Origin: Parasponia andersonii
Lineage: Eukaryota > Streptophyta > Magnoliopsida > Rosales > Cannabaceae
Direction: 5' to 3'
Assembly: GCA_002914805.1 (NCBI GenBank)
Contig: JXTB01000030.1
Coordinates: forward strand, 315,175-379,174
Length of the DNA: 64,000 nucleotides
Shown here: positions 23,601-34,359 of the stretch, piece by piece
Layout: each line of letters starts with the position of its first letter
Numbering within the stretch: position 1 is the first letter of the stretch
Program-made: the position numbers and the translations under genes
The notes under the pieces: model-generated
What the model was told of the DNA's origin: nothing
Databases searched by the model: none
Seen by the model: only the letters and a program-made list of their open reading frames with translations

Positions 23601-26151
23601 CATTTCTACCTCTTTATTGATTGCTCTGTTTTTTTCTGGCATGAACCTTTGGGGCCTCTGTCTGACCGGAGGGAAATTGGGGTCTGCATTCAATCGGTGG
23701 CAGGCATGTGCGGGGTCTATCCCGGGCATGTCGTCGTGGGACCATGCGAAGACATCTTCATTCTGCCTAAGGAATCCCAACAGTTCGCTCTTTTCTTCCT
23801 CGGGTAGCAGGGCCTCGATTAAGACTACCTTCCCCAGCTCTACCTCTTTCAAAGGGACCGCTCCCAGCTCCTCAATCGTGGATTCTGGCCCATCGGACTC
23901 CTCTTCGATCTGTTTCATGTACGCCAGTAGGCGGTTCTTTGACTGCTATCTGTCCCCTGTCAAGGCACTCACGTTCGCTTTGGGCCCACCCAGGGTGACT
24001 GAAAAATATTTCTTTGCAGAGGCCTAATCTCCTTTAACGTCTATTGTGTAAGTGCCATCCTTTGATAGACATCTCAAGACCTGGTGGAGGGTGGAGGCAA
24101 CCCCATGCATGGTGTGGATCCACCCTCTCCCCATGATGACGTTGAAGGAAGACTAGCACTCGATGACGACGAAATCCACGTCCAGGCATCTTTCCGCGGC
24201 GCAGACCTTCAGAGTCACGACGCCTAAGGGGCTGACCCTAGTGCCGTTGAAGGCGAATAGTGGCTGACAGGTCGGCCTGAGCATGTTTCGATCCAGGCTC
24301 ATGCTCTCGAACGTGCTGAGGAACAGGACATCGACGCTACTTCCGCCGTCGATTAGGACCTTCCCGACTAACGTTGAATCAATCTATAGCTTAATCACCA
24401 AGAGGTCATCATGAGGCAGGTGCATCGTGGTCAGGTCTTGCTGGGTGAAGGCGATAGGGACGGCTGAGACATAGCTTTCTTGCATCGTCATATGGTTCAC
24501 GGAATGGTCCATCCCCCTCAGGCGCTTCACCTTATCCTCGGTCCTCTTTCAACACTTTTCCTTATCCTCCTATCCCTGGGTTGGCTTCGGTCTGCCTATA
24601 ATCGTTGGAACTATCCTCAGAGTTTGTTCTCCTGACCCAGAGGCTTGGGTCTGCTTTCCCGTCTCGGGTCTGACGGCGTCTTCCTTCAACTGGTTCCCGC
24701 CTGTCTTTACGTATTGCTTCAACTTTCTAGCTTGGATTGCCATCATAACCTGCGCATAAAGGCTGCGACAGTTGATGGTATCATGCCCGTGATCTCTATG
24801 AAACTGGCAGTACCTACTCCTGTTTTCATATGCTCAGGAACAACAGACTTGAGCGGGTCTTTGAAAATGCCCATGTCCTTGTTCTGGAGGTAGATAACGT
24901 CGATCGGCGTGTTGAGCTCATATTTTGGCAGAGGATCCTTAAATGTCTTCCTCTTCTTACCGCCCTCTTGACTGCCTCGAGCTGGGGCTTCCTGCTTCGG
25001 AGATGGCCTCTGGGGTGACGCAGGCCTCTTTATTCCTTGTGGGACCGAGGTTTGCGCCGGCGCTGTTGTTATCACGGCGGAGGCCTTAGGCACTTTCTGG
25101 TAGCTTTCCAGCACTCTAAATACCCCATCTGACTTTGCCTGGACATCTGCCATGTCGTGCCACAAATTCAATAGCAGATGGTCCAACAGCATCGACCCTG
25201 GCTTTAGGCCCCTGACGAACGAGCTTGCAACTTGCACCGAGTAGGCGTTGTGCACCAAGGACATTACCTCCAGGAAACGTGACAAGTATTCTCTTGAAGA
25301 CTCGCTCGAAGATTGCTCCAACCGGTCGAGGTCTCGCATAGTTTTCTGCTGCCTCTGAGCGCCCGCGTACTACTTAAAGAACAGTTTGTAAAAGTCTTCA
25401 AACTCGTTTATGGACTTCTTTGGGAGTTGTCTGAACCACAGCAGTGCCGGCCCACCAGGGTAGTGGAGAAGACTTTGCAAGTCACAGCCTTGTCCCTGGT
25501 CTCCAAGGCTATCTTCTGTTAGAAGTGGTATATGTGATCGAGGGGGTCAGTCTTTCCCTCTAATGGTCTGAAGGTTGGGGTCATGAAGTCCTTCGACTTG
25601 GGTTCTAACTGGATCCAATCGGCGAAGGCCGTCTGATTGATTCCTCGTACGGTCTGCTCTACCAGATCATCGGGGGTCTGGTTGTGATGGACTCCGAGTC
25701 TCTTGCTTAACTCTGCCATCATCTCTTGTTTCCAGTTGGGAAGTGCACCTACTGGGCTTTCCTGATGCCTTCTATCCAATGCTGCTCCGGCCCGGAAAAG
25801 CCTTGTCTGGCTCTACCATTCCCCCTGCATCTGCGATCTGGATGGGGCGGGGACTTCTATCGGTGATTGGCCCCCGAATTCTTATTGGACCTCTTCGTCA
25901 AAGTCCTCCATTCGCCTGCTCCTGGCTTTGCTTACCAACAGCTCTTCGAGGCGGGCGTTATCTCTGCGCACCTCCTCGACTTCGTCTTTTAAACCCAGGA
26001 CGGCCTTGTGGGCCATCTCTGCCTTTCGGTTTGTTTCTGCCAGGGCGACAAGCATTTGGTCTAGCTTTTGCTCCAGACCTGATCGTGGTTCCCGAGAGCT
26101 CTCTTCGGCGTCAGGACGTGTGCTCCTGGTTGTCATTCTTGAGGGTGTCAT
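20689..26151 (-). pseudogene. Broken gag-pol region of Tat copy B
   Basis: Reading from right to left: the gag ATG is at 26151, followed by a heptad-rich N-terminus. The gag domain is at about 24700-25780. The protease is at about 24040-24440. Reverse transcriptase is at about 22900-23920, with YIDDMV at about 23185-23220. The first RNase H is at about 22500-22900. The second RNase H, with YTDGSMNASG and QIPREMN motifs, is at about 21950-22390. Integrase is at 20689-21950, with the HSGGHSLAH zinc-binding start, the DHGTQF core and the QTEATNK glutamate motif, ending at the stop at 20689-20691. The longest open stretch (20962-22017) covers most of integrase. The polyprotein is broken in about eight or more places, yet better preserved than copy A. 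Confidence 0.9.
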
Positions 26152-26224
26152 TCGACGTTGTATGGCCTTTTGTTCGGGGAGAGCGCGATCGTGGGGCTCC
26201 TGTTTCTTCTCTCGCGCTCAACTG

Positions 26225-26246
26225 GTTCCCACAGACGGCGCCAAAT
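26225..26246 (-). other. Primer-binding site of copy B
   Basis: Read on the - strand, the bases after the 5' LTR are ATTTGGCGCCGTCTGTGGG. TGGCGCCG next to the LTR is the usual primer site of Tat-lineage elements, where a tRNA 3' end starts minus-strand synthesis. In copy A only the following GTCTGTGGGAACC part (near 96) remains. Confidence 0.8.
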
Positions 26247-27048
26247 TGTTGGTGTTGTTCTTATCAACCGTCCACATGTCTCTGAATTGCTAGCGAGGTA
26301 TCCACCAACTATCCACGTATCCTTGCTATTCCGGAATGTTTTTAGCTTCGGGCTGAGACAGAGAGGCAGGGGTGGCCACCTGCAAAGACTCTCCGATGCT
26401 TAAGTCAGTGATTTATCCTTGAGATTGAACAGTAAGGATTTAGTTTTTCTCTGTAAACATTTTTTGTATATTGTATTGTCTCTTGTCTATCTTTTTAGGG
26501 AGGAAACAAGACTTATATGTATAATCCTAGAACTAAGAACTTTCTGGCTTTCAATTCCAAGATCGAGTACCTTTTTCCATCATGACTTACTCCAGAAATC
26601 ACGGGTCGTGATTACCGTGACCTCCCTTGCATCGTCGCGGTCTGTTTTCCGTCGTCCCCTACGACTCCAGCCTGTTGGAGGTGAGATTTTGACAAGCCGC
26701 CCCTCTGTCAGGATGACGTGCCCAATGCGCGCACCTACCTAGGATCGCATTAAATGCTCTGTCTAGGTCTGGAGCGGTGAGCTGCTTTCCACGGTATTCT
26801 GGCGGAAGACCCTTGAGGCTCCCGACCCCCAGCCGTCGAGGTAAGAATCGGACTGGGCTGAATCTATCCAGGGTCTGGGATGGGTTTGGCCCTAGTCTCG
26901 GACAGCCCATGGGCCTATGCGGTACCACGTGCGACTCACGTGGCCTTCAATCAGTCACTCTGGACACGTGTCGGACGGTGTGTCCTACTTGTGACTTGTT
27001 CTACCACTTAATCGTCTACGTGGTGTATGTTTTAGGAACGGGTCCACG
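26247..27048 (-). repeat. 5' LTR of Tat copy B
   Basis: Aligns with the LTR at 13938-14716. It is slightly longer because of an extra segment near 26875-26900 (GGGTCTGGGATGGGTTTGG). The outer end is next to TGGCT, the target duplication. The element's own promoter should lie in this LTR, but I did not pick out one convincing TATA box. Confidence 0.92.
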
Positions 27049-27053
27049 TGGCT

Positions 27054-27274
27054 CATCTTGAGAAACAAATAAAATCCCTTGTGACGTTAGCAGCCGTCTT
27101 TGGAAATTGTAACATGTTTCCATCTCTATAACAAGAACTAAGTAATTTGTCATATTAAGTTTGCTGCAAATTTTTTCTTCTTAAAAAAAAAAATTCTGCC
27201 TAAAACTTTATATTCGACTTTCTTAAGTTAAAAACACGCGGATGCCCTTTCACTAGCATATATATGCAAAGACA
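27054..27274. other. Short spacer between two LTR elements
   Basis: About 220 bp of AT-rich DNA between the Tat element and the copia-like element. Nothing is recognised in it. Confidence 0.5.
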
Positions 27275-27279
27275 GATTT

Positions 27280-27402
27280 TGTCGAGAATTAGATAAAAAT
27301 TCTTTACTTTTCTTAGTTTCACATAAACTTGTTTGTTAGGATTAAGGAGTGTTTTGTGGCCTGAATTAGGGAGCTTGTTTTAAGGTCATTGGACATATAT
27401 AT
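27280..27402 (+). repeat. Left copia-like LTR, recognisable part
   Basis: Aligns with the first part of 31838-32038, sharing phrases such as ACTTGTTTGTTRGGATTAAGG and GCCTGAATTARGGAG. Beyond about 27402 it dissolves into TA repeats. The 5-bp duplication GATTT directly precedes it. Confidence 0.75.
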
Positions 27403-28260
27403 ATTTATATATATATATATTTATATATATATATAAATATATATTTTAAAAGTGAAGCTTAATTATTGATCTCTATTTATTATAATTTTAAAATATTATT
27501 AAATTTTTTTTTCTGAGGTTAAAATTAAGTGGAATAAAGTAAAATAAAATAGAATAACATTTAATTAAATTATTTAATTAATAAAAAATTAAAACTTAAA
27601 TAAAATAATAAAATAAAATAAAATAATATTAAATATAAAATAATTTAATACAATAATAATTTAACTAATAAAAAATAATTAATAAAATAATTTAATGAAA
27701 TAATAAAGTAATACTAAATGTAAAATAATTTAATAATTTAATTAATAAAAAATAATTTAATAAATTAAATAATATTAAATATAAAAAATTAATAAAATAA
27801 TACTCGAATTACTAAAAGTAATTTAATAAAATGTAATAAAATAATAATTTAAGTAATAATAATAATTAAATAAATAATTTAAAAATAACACTATATGCAA
27901 AATAATTTAATAAAATAATGATTTAATTAATTAAATAATTTAGAAAAATAATAAAATAACATAAAATAATGATAAATGTAAAAATAATTTAATTTAAAAA
28001 AATAATAAAATAAAATTATGCTAAATGAGAAATAATTTAATAAAATAATAATTTAATTAATACAATAGTTTAGAAAGATAATAAAATAATGATAAATGTT
28101 AAATAATTATTAATAAAATAATTTTAAAACAATAAAATAAAATTATGCTAAATGATAAATAATTTAATTAATAAAATAATTTAATAAGATAAAATAATAC
28201 TAAATGTAAAATAATTTAATAAAATAATTGAATGCTAAATGTAATTTGAAATAATTAAAA
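27398..28260. repeat. AT-only low-complexity tract
   Basis: About 860 bp composed almost wholly of A and T. It starts with TA repeats and continues with degenerate AATAATTTAATAAAATAA units of irregular length. Phrases such as ACTAAATGTAAAATAATTTAATA recur several times. It may be an expanded array within the old LTR element. Confidence 0.8.
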
Positions 28261-28499
28261 TAAAGAGTATTTTTGTCATTATACAACTAATTTCATTTCT
28301 TTTCACAGTTAATCAAATATAAAAATGTTAATTCAGCTATTCGTTACACCACTTTAACCAAACAACATAATTATATTACTATTTTTTTCCCCTTCCATTA
28401 TGATTATTATTATCATTACTATTACCATTCCACCACTGCAACTAAATGGACTTAGATCATGTTTGGTTAGGAGTAATGGAATGGAATGAAAATAATTTC

Positions 28500-28730
28500 A
28501 AAATTGATGAGGACATGGCAAGAATGAGAGTATAGAATGCGGATCCTATCTAAGTTCCCATTGGTCCAGTTATAAGAGCACGTGCAAAAAATTCCAAAAT
28601 GCGTTAAGTGGACTGATTCAGGCATACATGTGGAGGCTCATTGATAGAGATGAACGAATTTCTAAGGCCTTAACAAGCTTGATTCAAGTTCAAGAAAGTC
28701 CATAGACGCATATGGAAGGGAAATCTGATA
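28500..28730 (+). pseudogene. Fragment of a gypsy polyprotein C-terminus
   Basis: The + strand contains a peptide family (GPVIRARAK and QAYMWRLIDRDER type phrases) that I recognise as the C-terminal tail of plant Ty3/gypsy polyproteins. It lies just before a gypsy-type LTR, the order expected at the 3' end of such an element. It is a short broken remnant. Confidence 0.5.
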
Positions 28731-28739
28731 TGTAAAGAC

Positions 28740-29295
28740 TTGAACACTAAGTCATAGCTGACTTTCTTATTTTATTTATTAGTTTCTCAAAACGATTTAT
28801 TTGCTTGTTTCCTTTTTTCTAGTGGTGTGTAATAGGCTGAAAAATTAGGGGGTTAAAATCAGATTGGCTACCATGTAATTAATGACAAATTTAGGTTAGC
28901 TATTAGGGTTATTTTCCTACTTTCCTTTTCTGATTTTGGATAAGTTGCCTTAGGTATTTTTAGGGTGTTTTATAGACTTAAAATTTCGTGGCCCTTGGCC
29001 TATATATTGTACACTTTTCATTCAATAAGAGCATATTACAATTCATTAAAATTGAGAGCAATTTCTCTTTGGTTCCTTGAGAATTTATTCGAACTTATCA
29101 GATTTCTTTGTGGCATTCATCTCTTGACTTATCAATCGAGTTTTCCATCCTTGATTATGGTATCTTCCTTTATACCAAGGTTCAAATCTCTTTATAGGTG
29201 TTGGGTCGAGGTTTTCTATCCAAATCTGATTGTAGAACGGTCCTAGGCGTCATCCTTATTTCGGGTTTCGTCACAAGTTGGCAAGATTCGTATCA
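28740..29295 (+). repeat. Gypsy-type LTR remnant
   Basis: It ends in GTATCA immediately before a Met-tRNA primer site (29296), which fixes its right end. The left end is uncertain. It contains CCTATATATTGTACACTTTTCATTCAATAAGAG-like promoter and poly(A) features near 28999-29032 (TATATA, then AATAAG). Confidence 0.5.
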
Positions 29296-29310
29296 TTTGG
29301 TATCAAGAGC
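29296..29310 (+). other. Primer-binding site (initiator Met tRNA type)
   Basis: TTTGGTATCAAGAGC closely matches the TGGTATCAGAGC primer site found in many plant LTR elements, with one extra A. It lies 820 bp upstream of the gag start. Confidence 0.7.
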
Positions 29311-30115
29311 CAAATTCTAGTCTCAGGTTTAATCTATCCTTTATTTTTTCCTTTTTTTTTTGTCAAAACCAGCTCTTATTCTTTCTTTTATCTAAATCGT
29401 CCAAAAAAAAACATAAACTCGATATGTTCTAGTCGTAGCTAATTCAGATTGCTTGTTTGCTTTTGAATCCGAATTTATTTCTTGGTGTCTTTCAGTTAGC
29501 CTTTGTATTTTCAGTTATTATTTAGTTTTCAATTAAAAAGAAAAAAAAAGAGACAAAATCCCGAAATTAAAAAAAAAAAAGAATTTGTGGTTGAATTTGA
29601 GAATTTTGATAGTGCTTTAATAAAACGGTTGTAACTTCTGATCCGGTTATCGAAACAATATATATTATATATCAAATCGAAGCTTATTCTGAGCCCTATG
29701 ATTTGAACCGATTTCATGCTATTCACCCTAGTTTTTGAGCCCAAAATCTATCATTTTCATTACTTTCCTAGCCTTCAAAGTTTTGTGTGCGTTTTTTTTC
29801 TTTGTTTCGCTTTCTTTGCTTATTAATTTCTAGAAACTATTATTCTAGGTTATTACATTAAATCCTGATTTAGTTGGTGAGTTTTTTGTGTGGATTATTG
29901 CTCAGAAATTCTGATTATTTGTTTGAATTAATTTGAAAAGAACTTTTGAGAAATTACGAGTGGAAAAAGGCAAGAGTGGTGAGCACATTAGAGAGTAAAA
30001 GCTAATCTGATATATTCGAGTGAAACACGAGTGAAATTGAGTGATTCATTACTGAGTGAAATAAGTGAGAGAGTATGTGAGGTCCTTTTTTTTCTAACTT
30101 TATTTTGCAGCAAAC

Positions 30116-31200
30116 ATGTCAGACTACAAGGACAGAAACAATTCTATAGATATATCGGGAGTGGGTGATCAAAAACTTCTCATGGAAGCCTTAATTGGTG
30201 AGATGAGGAGAGTAATGAGAGCAGAGATGGATCAGGTTCATGAGCGGATGGACAGAATAGAGAACGCACATGTGAAACAGCTACAAATCGCTCCTAATAT
30301 GCGTGGAAGGGGGAGATTCCAGCATAGGAAAGTGAGGGCTGAAGATGAAGAGTATTATAGAGATACTTTTGGTGATGAAGATAACCGAGATTCAATAGTT
30401 GGCAATCGGAGATATGGTGGGCAGTTTAGAGGAGCTAGGAATCGAGAAGATAATTCATTGGGTAGTATTAAGATGAAGATTCCATCCTTTCAAGGCAAGA
30501 ACGATCCAGAAGCTTACCTGGAGTGGGAGAAAAAGGTTGAATTAGTATTTGATTGCCACAATTACTCCGAGATTAGAAGGTAAAGCTTGCTGCCATTGAA
30601 TTTTTCGATTATGCAATTGTATGGTGGGATCAGTTAGTAATGAATATGAGAAGAAATAGGGAGCGTCCAGTAAAGATCTGGGAGGAGATGAAAACAGTGA
30701 TGAGAAAGAGATTTGTACCGAGCTACTACTACCGAAAATTGTATAACAAGTTGCAAAGCCTTAGGCAAGGTAACCGGAATGTAGAGGAATATAATAAGGA
30801 GATGGAGGTTACTATGATTTGTGCGAATGTAGAGGAGGATCGGAAGGCTACAATGTCCAGATTCTTGGTTGGTTTGAATCGAAAAATTATTAATATGGTG
30901 GAATTGCAACATTATGTGGAGTTGGAGGATATGGCACATATGGCAATAAAAATTGAGAAACAACTCAAGAGGAGGGGTAGCACACATCTAAGCCAAAAGC
31001 CAAGTACATCCGCTTGGAAATCAAATCAATGGAAGAAGGATGAGAGGCAACCTTTGATGAAGCCTAAAGCTGAGCAAAAGCAAGAAGTGACCGGACATGT
31101 AAATCAAGATAAATCTGATTCTTCTACTTCTAGGAATCGTGATATCAAGTGCTTTAAATGTCAAAGAAGGGGTCACATAGCTAGCTAATGTCCAAACAAA
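30116..31200 (+). pseudogene. Gypsy gag remnant
   Basis: Starts with MSDYKDRN, has an acidic/basic N-terminal segment (MERIENAH-type coiled coil), then the retrotransposon gag core from about 30470 (MKIPSFQGKNDPEAYLEWE, then W-x-x-M and FVPSYYYRKLYNKLQ phrases). It ends with a CCHC zinc knuckle (CFKCQRRGHIAS) near 31150. It is broken, although two long open stretches remain (30116-30583 and 30640-31188). Confidence 0.8.
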
Positions 31201-31379
31201 AGAGTTATGGTATTGTGAGATGACGGTGAAATTGAAACCGAAGAGAAGATGACACCGATCTTATGCCACCATTGGAGGATGCCGATGAAGAGGAATACCC
31301 TGCCCAAGGAGATTTGTTAGTGGCAAGGACAGCTTTGAGTGCGCAAGTCAAAGAAGATAAAGAGGTGCAATGAGAAAAC

Positions 31380-31800
31380 ATCTTTCATATTAGGTGCCAC
31401 GTTCAAAACAAAGTATGTAGTATGATTATTGATAGTGGTAGTTGTACTAATGTTACTAACACTACTATGGTAGAGAAATTAGGGTTGCCAACCATAAAGT
31501 ATCCTCGGCTTTACAAGTTGCAATGGTTAAATGATAGTAGTGAACTGGAGGTGAATAAATAAGTATTAGTTTCTTTTCGTATTGGGAAATATAAAGATGA
31601 AATTTTGTGCGATGTGGTTCCGATGCAAGTTGGACACTTGTTATTAGGTTGACCATGGCAATTTGATAGGCGTATTAAATATGATGGCTTTACCAATAAG
31701 TACTCGTTCGTACTTAATCAAAGGACAATCACTCTAGTTCCTTAGACACCAAAAAAAGTTCATAAAGATCAAGTGAGGTTATCAAAGTTCTTCGAAATAC
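31380..31800 (+). pseudogene. Protease fragment of a gypsy element
   Basis: After the gag, a stretch with an IIDSGSCTN-type aspartic protease active site lies near 31425. A spacer region ending in a VPLTPK-like phrase follows, which in relatives lies just before reverse transcriptase. No reverse transcriptase, RNase H or integrase follows; the copia-like polypurine tract and LTR come instead. Broken remnant. Confidence 0.6.
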
Positions 31801-31837
31801 TCATGCAAATTAGTACGCACTAACTTGAAGGGAGAAT

Positions 31838-32038
31838 GTTGAGAATTAGATAAAAATTGTTCTTTACTTTTCCTAGTTATAGGAAAACTTGTTTGTTGGG
31901 ATTAAGGAGTATTTTGTAGCCTGAATTAAGGAGTTGGTTTTAGGATCATTGGCCATGTACAATCTCTATATATACCTTTTGTGATATTTAGATTAAAAAA
32001 TGAATACAAATAAAAATATAGTCTATTTCTGTTCAACA
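31838..32038 (+). repeat. Right copia-like LTR
   Basis: 201 bp with ends TGTTGA and TCAACA. It is followed by GATTT, the same five bases that precede the left LTR. It contains CTCTATATATACC (TATA-like) near 31961. Confidence 0.8.
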
Positions 32039-32141
32039 GATTTATCTATAAATAAAAAAGTTTAAGGTTTCTTATCTTATTTAATCTTTCCCCAGTTAAT
32101 GTCTCATATTTTTTTTTGTTTTATTTTAATTATTTATAAAA

Positions 32142-32247
32142 ATATCAATTGTTTATTTGTTTTAGATATTAGTGTTAATTAAGGATAATGCTTGATATCA
32201 ATCGTTTATTTGTTTTAGATTTTAATATTAATTAAGGATAATGCTTG
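32142..32247 (+). repeat. 53-bp direct repeat, two copies
   Basis: The unit starting ATATCAATYGTTTATTTGTTTT occurs at 32142 and again at 32195, with a few substitutions. It directly borders the MITE at 32252. Confidence 0.85.
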
Positions 32248-32251
32248 ATAT

Positions 32252-32418
32252 CCTAAATATTATACCAAATTTTTAATACCAATACATGTGGTATGTAATT
32301 TTTATCACCACTCTATTAGTGATAATATGTAATCTATTTGAAATAAGTTTTAATACATCAATTGAGTTGTAACAACGTATATGTTACATGGTATAAAAGA
32401 TTTGGTACAATTATTGAG
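32252..32418. mobile_element. Small MITE with inverted ends
   Basis: The left end CCTAAATATTATACCAAATTTTTAATACC and the reverse complement of the right end (CTCAATAATTGTACCAAATCTTTTATACC) match over about 30 bp. Length is 167 bp and it is non-coding. The target duplication is not certain, so the superfamily is open. Confidence 0.6.
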
Positions 32419-34350
32419 ACCTCTGGCATTAATCATTAATTAAATACTCAGGGACACATTCAATTTTACAGAATTAACATAATTGATTTCAGCAGTTTTA
32501 CTAACTGAATAAGGATTTTTTTGGCCAAAATGAAAAAGTATAAGCCAAATTGTCAGTACGAAGATAGTCAACGGACCATTTGCACCATTTATCCTTTTGA
32601 AAAATTGATTTTTCTAGGATTTTAACTTTTCTAGAATCTTTTGGCGAGAGAAATAAATTGACTTCCAATATCTTTCTTGTGAGAAAAACTCACTCAAAAA
32701 GTTTCTTTCCATTTTTTCAATTTCATCCCTCTATTTCTTCATCATTCTCCCTTCTCCTCTTCAGCTAATCATAGTCCAAGGCCATTTTTTCTAGCAAATA
32801 TTGATAAGACTTCAAAATTTTAACCTGATAAAAATCATAAAAATTAATTCTGTTGATTTTTTGGGCATTTTTTGAAAAATATTTGGGGTATTATTGTCGC
32901 AATTGACTAGACAATATTTCAAATATTTTAAATAACGCATTTTTATAGTTAAAGTAGTGTTTTTTTTTTCTTTTTGAAGATCTAGAAAAATAACAGCTGA
33001 AATGGCTATCATGACTAGTGACTATAATGACAATTTCAAACATGATCACTAACTAATGATCACATTTTCGAAACATCTTCTTTTTTCCTTCAAAAAAAAT
33101 TTTCAAAATTCCTAGGTAAAAATTAGTCGAACCTCTAAGAGGAGGGGCGAGGGGGGGCAGGGAGAGAGTAAAGAATGAAAATAAGGTCTATAACTCTATA
33201 AAAGCTTAAATAACCAAAAATTGTGAATTATAGGAAATTTTCTGTTGGATTTAGTTTTTTTTTTCTTTTGTCTCTCCTACACTCTCTCTTCTCTTGCATC
33301 TCTTCGTTTGTTGTCAGAAGGGTTTTTTTTTTTTCCCGGTCAAGCCTTATTTTAGTGTAATAAAGGTGATCCTATAAAAGTCATTAGAAGACTCCTAAAA
33401 TAGTCCTTACATCCCAAAATATACTAGCTAAGTCAATTTCACATTGGACTCGGTAGAAATTTGAAAGGGTAAATTCTTACTCTTAATAGTATTTTTTCAG
33501 TCTTTTGATTAAGTAGTTTTTATTGCAAAATTCAAAATCAGCCTTAATTTTTCTTAAATTGGTTGAGATTTATCTACTTGTTAATTGAGGGGTTTTTTTT
33601 TTCCCAACTGTTTGTTTGAAGTTTATCTGTTGATTAGTTAAGGTTCAATCATTGATTAGTTGAGTTTCGCCAACTAACTGGTTGAGTTTTATTGTCTAGT
33701 TGGTTGATGTTTAAAACTATAACAAAGGCATTTTTGGTAAAAACTCAAAAACCTGTTATATTTCTATACGTATCTTTTTAATTGCTATATGACAAAAGTT
33801 TAGTTTTAGAATGGTTATTTATAAAGAATCATAATTTTTGTGACATTTTTAGGATTGTTGTCCTAAATTTTATGAGTAGTCATACTTTTGGGACCTAAAA
33901 ATATTATGAGATCACAGTTATAAAAATTATGACTACTGGTCATAAAGTTTATTATAATCTTCAAAATATCATTTTAAAAAGTGATGATAAAAAAAAGTCA
34001 TTTTGGCCTTAAAAAAACTCATAGATTTGACCATTCTCGTGAAGTACTTCGAATAACAAAAGCTGCCTATAGTACTATAGGTATTCATCCGATCTGTCAA
34101 ATTGAACTTATCCAAATCGTGGCCAAAACCGATTGCTAATGGATTAGTTTGGATTGAGATTGTCAAAAACTAACTTTGTTGGTTTGGATTACAGAAAAGA
34201 CAGAACAATCTAAAAAGACCTCCTTATTTATGTATATTTTTTTAATTAACATAAATATATATTGTTGGTCTATACTAACCATTAAAATTATGGGTGTATA
34301 GTATATTTTGCTAAATAAATTTTTAGTTTCATCTAAGTCAAATTATCGTC
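32419..34350. other. Intergenic DNA without recognised genes
   Basis: AT-rich, with C/T-rich runs near 32700-32770 and 33270-33300, several poly-T runs and a purine/G run near 33143-33170. No gene is supported on either strand. Confidence 0.5.
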
Positions 34351-34359
34351 CAAGAAATT
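34351..34359. repeat. 9-bp target duplication CAAGAAATT (left)
   Basis: Identical to 37287-37295 on the other side of the Mutator-like element. A duplication of nine bases is the mark of Mutator transposition. Confidence 0.85.

Larger units (their letters stand above)
13938..27048 (-). mobile_element. Ty3/gypsy Tat-lineage LTR retrotransposon, copy B (full length, broken)
   Basis: A 13.1-kb element read on the - strand. LTRs are at 26247-27048 (5') and 13938-14716 (3'). The 5-bp duplication TGGCT lies at 13933-13937 and 27049-27053. In element orientation the order is: 5' LTR, primer site, gag, protease, reverse transcriptase, RNase H, second RNase H, integrase, tandem arrays, antisense gene on the + strand, polypurine tract, 3' LTR. 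By eye the LTRs differ at roughly 8% of positions, mostly C/T and G/A changes, which implies an age of some millions of years at usual plant rates. All parts are present, but gag-pol is broken in about eight or more places, so it is a fossil. Confidence 0.93.
27280..32038 (+). mobile_element. Copia-like LTR unit enclosing gypsy-type sequence (composite fossil)
   Basis: Left LTR start at 27280 (TGTCGAGAATTAG) and full right LTR at 31838-32038 (TGTTGAG to TTCAACA). The same five bases, GATTT, occur at 27275-27279 and 32039-32043. The bases before the right LTR (ACTTGAAGGGAGAATG) look like a copia polypurine tract. The interior, in order, is an AT-rich tract, a fragment of a gypsy polyprotein C-terminus, a gypsy-type LTR ending at 29295, a Met-tRNA primer site, a gypsy gag and a protease fragment. 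So either a gypsy element inserted into a copia unit and most of it was later lost, or the unit is chimeric. It is broken and old; only the first 120 bp or so of the left LTR align. Confidence 0.65.

Noticed and set aside
30634-30987. 117-aa frame on the - strand
   Set aside because: Shadow of the gypsy gag on the + strand.
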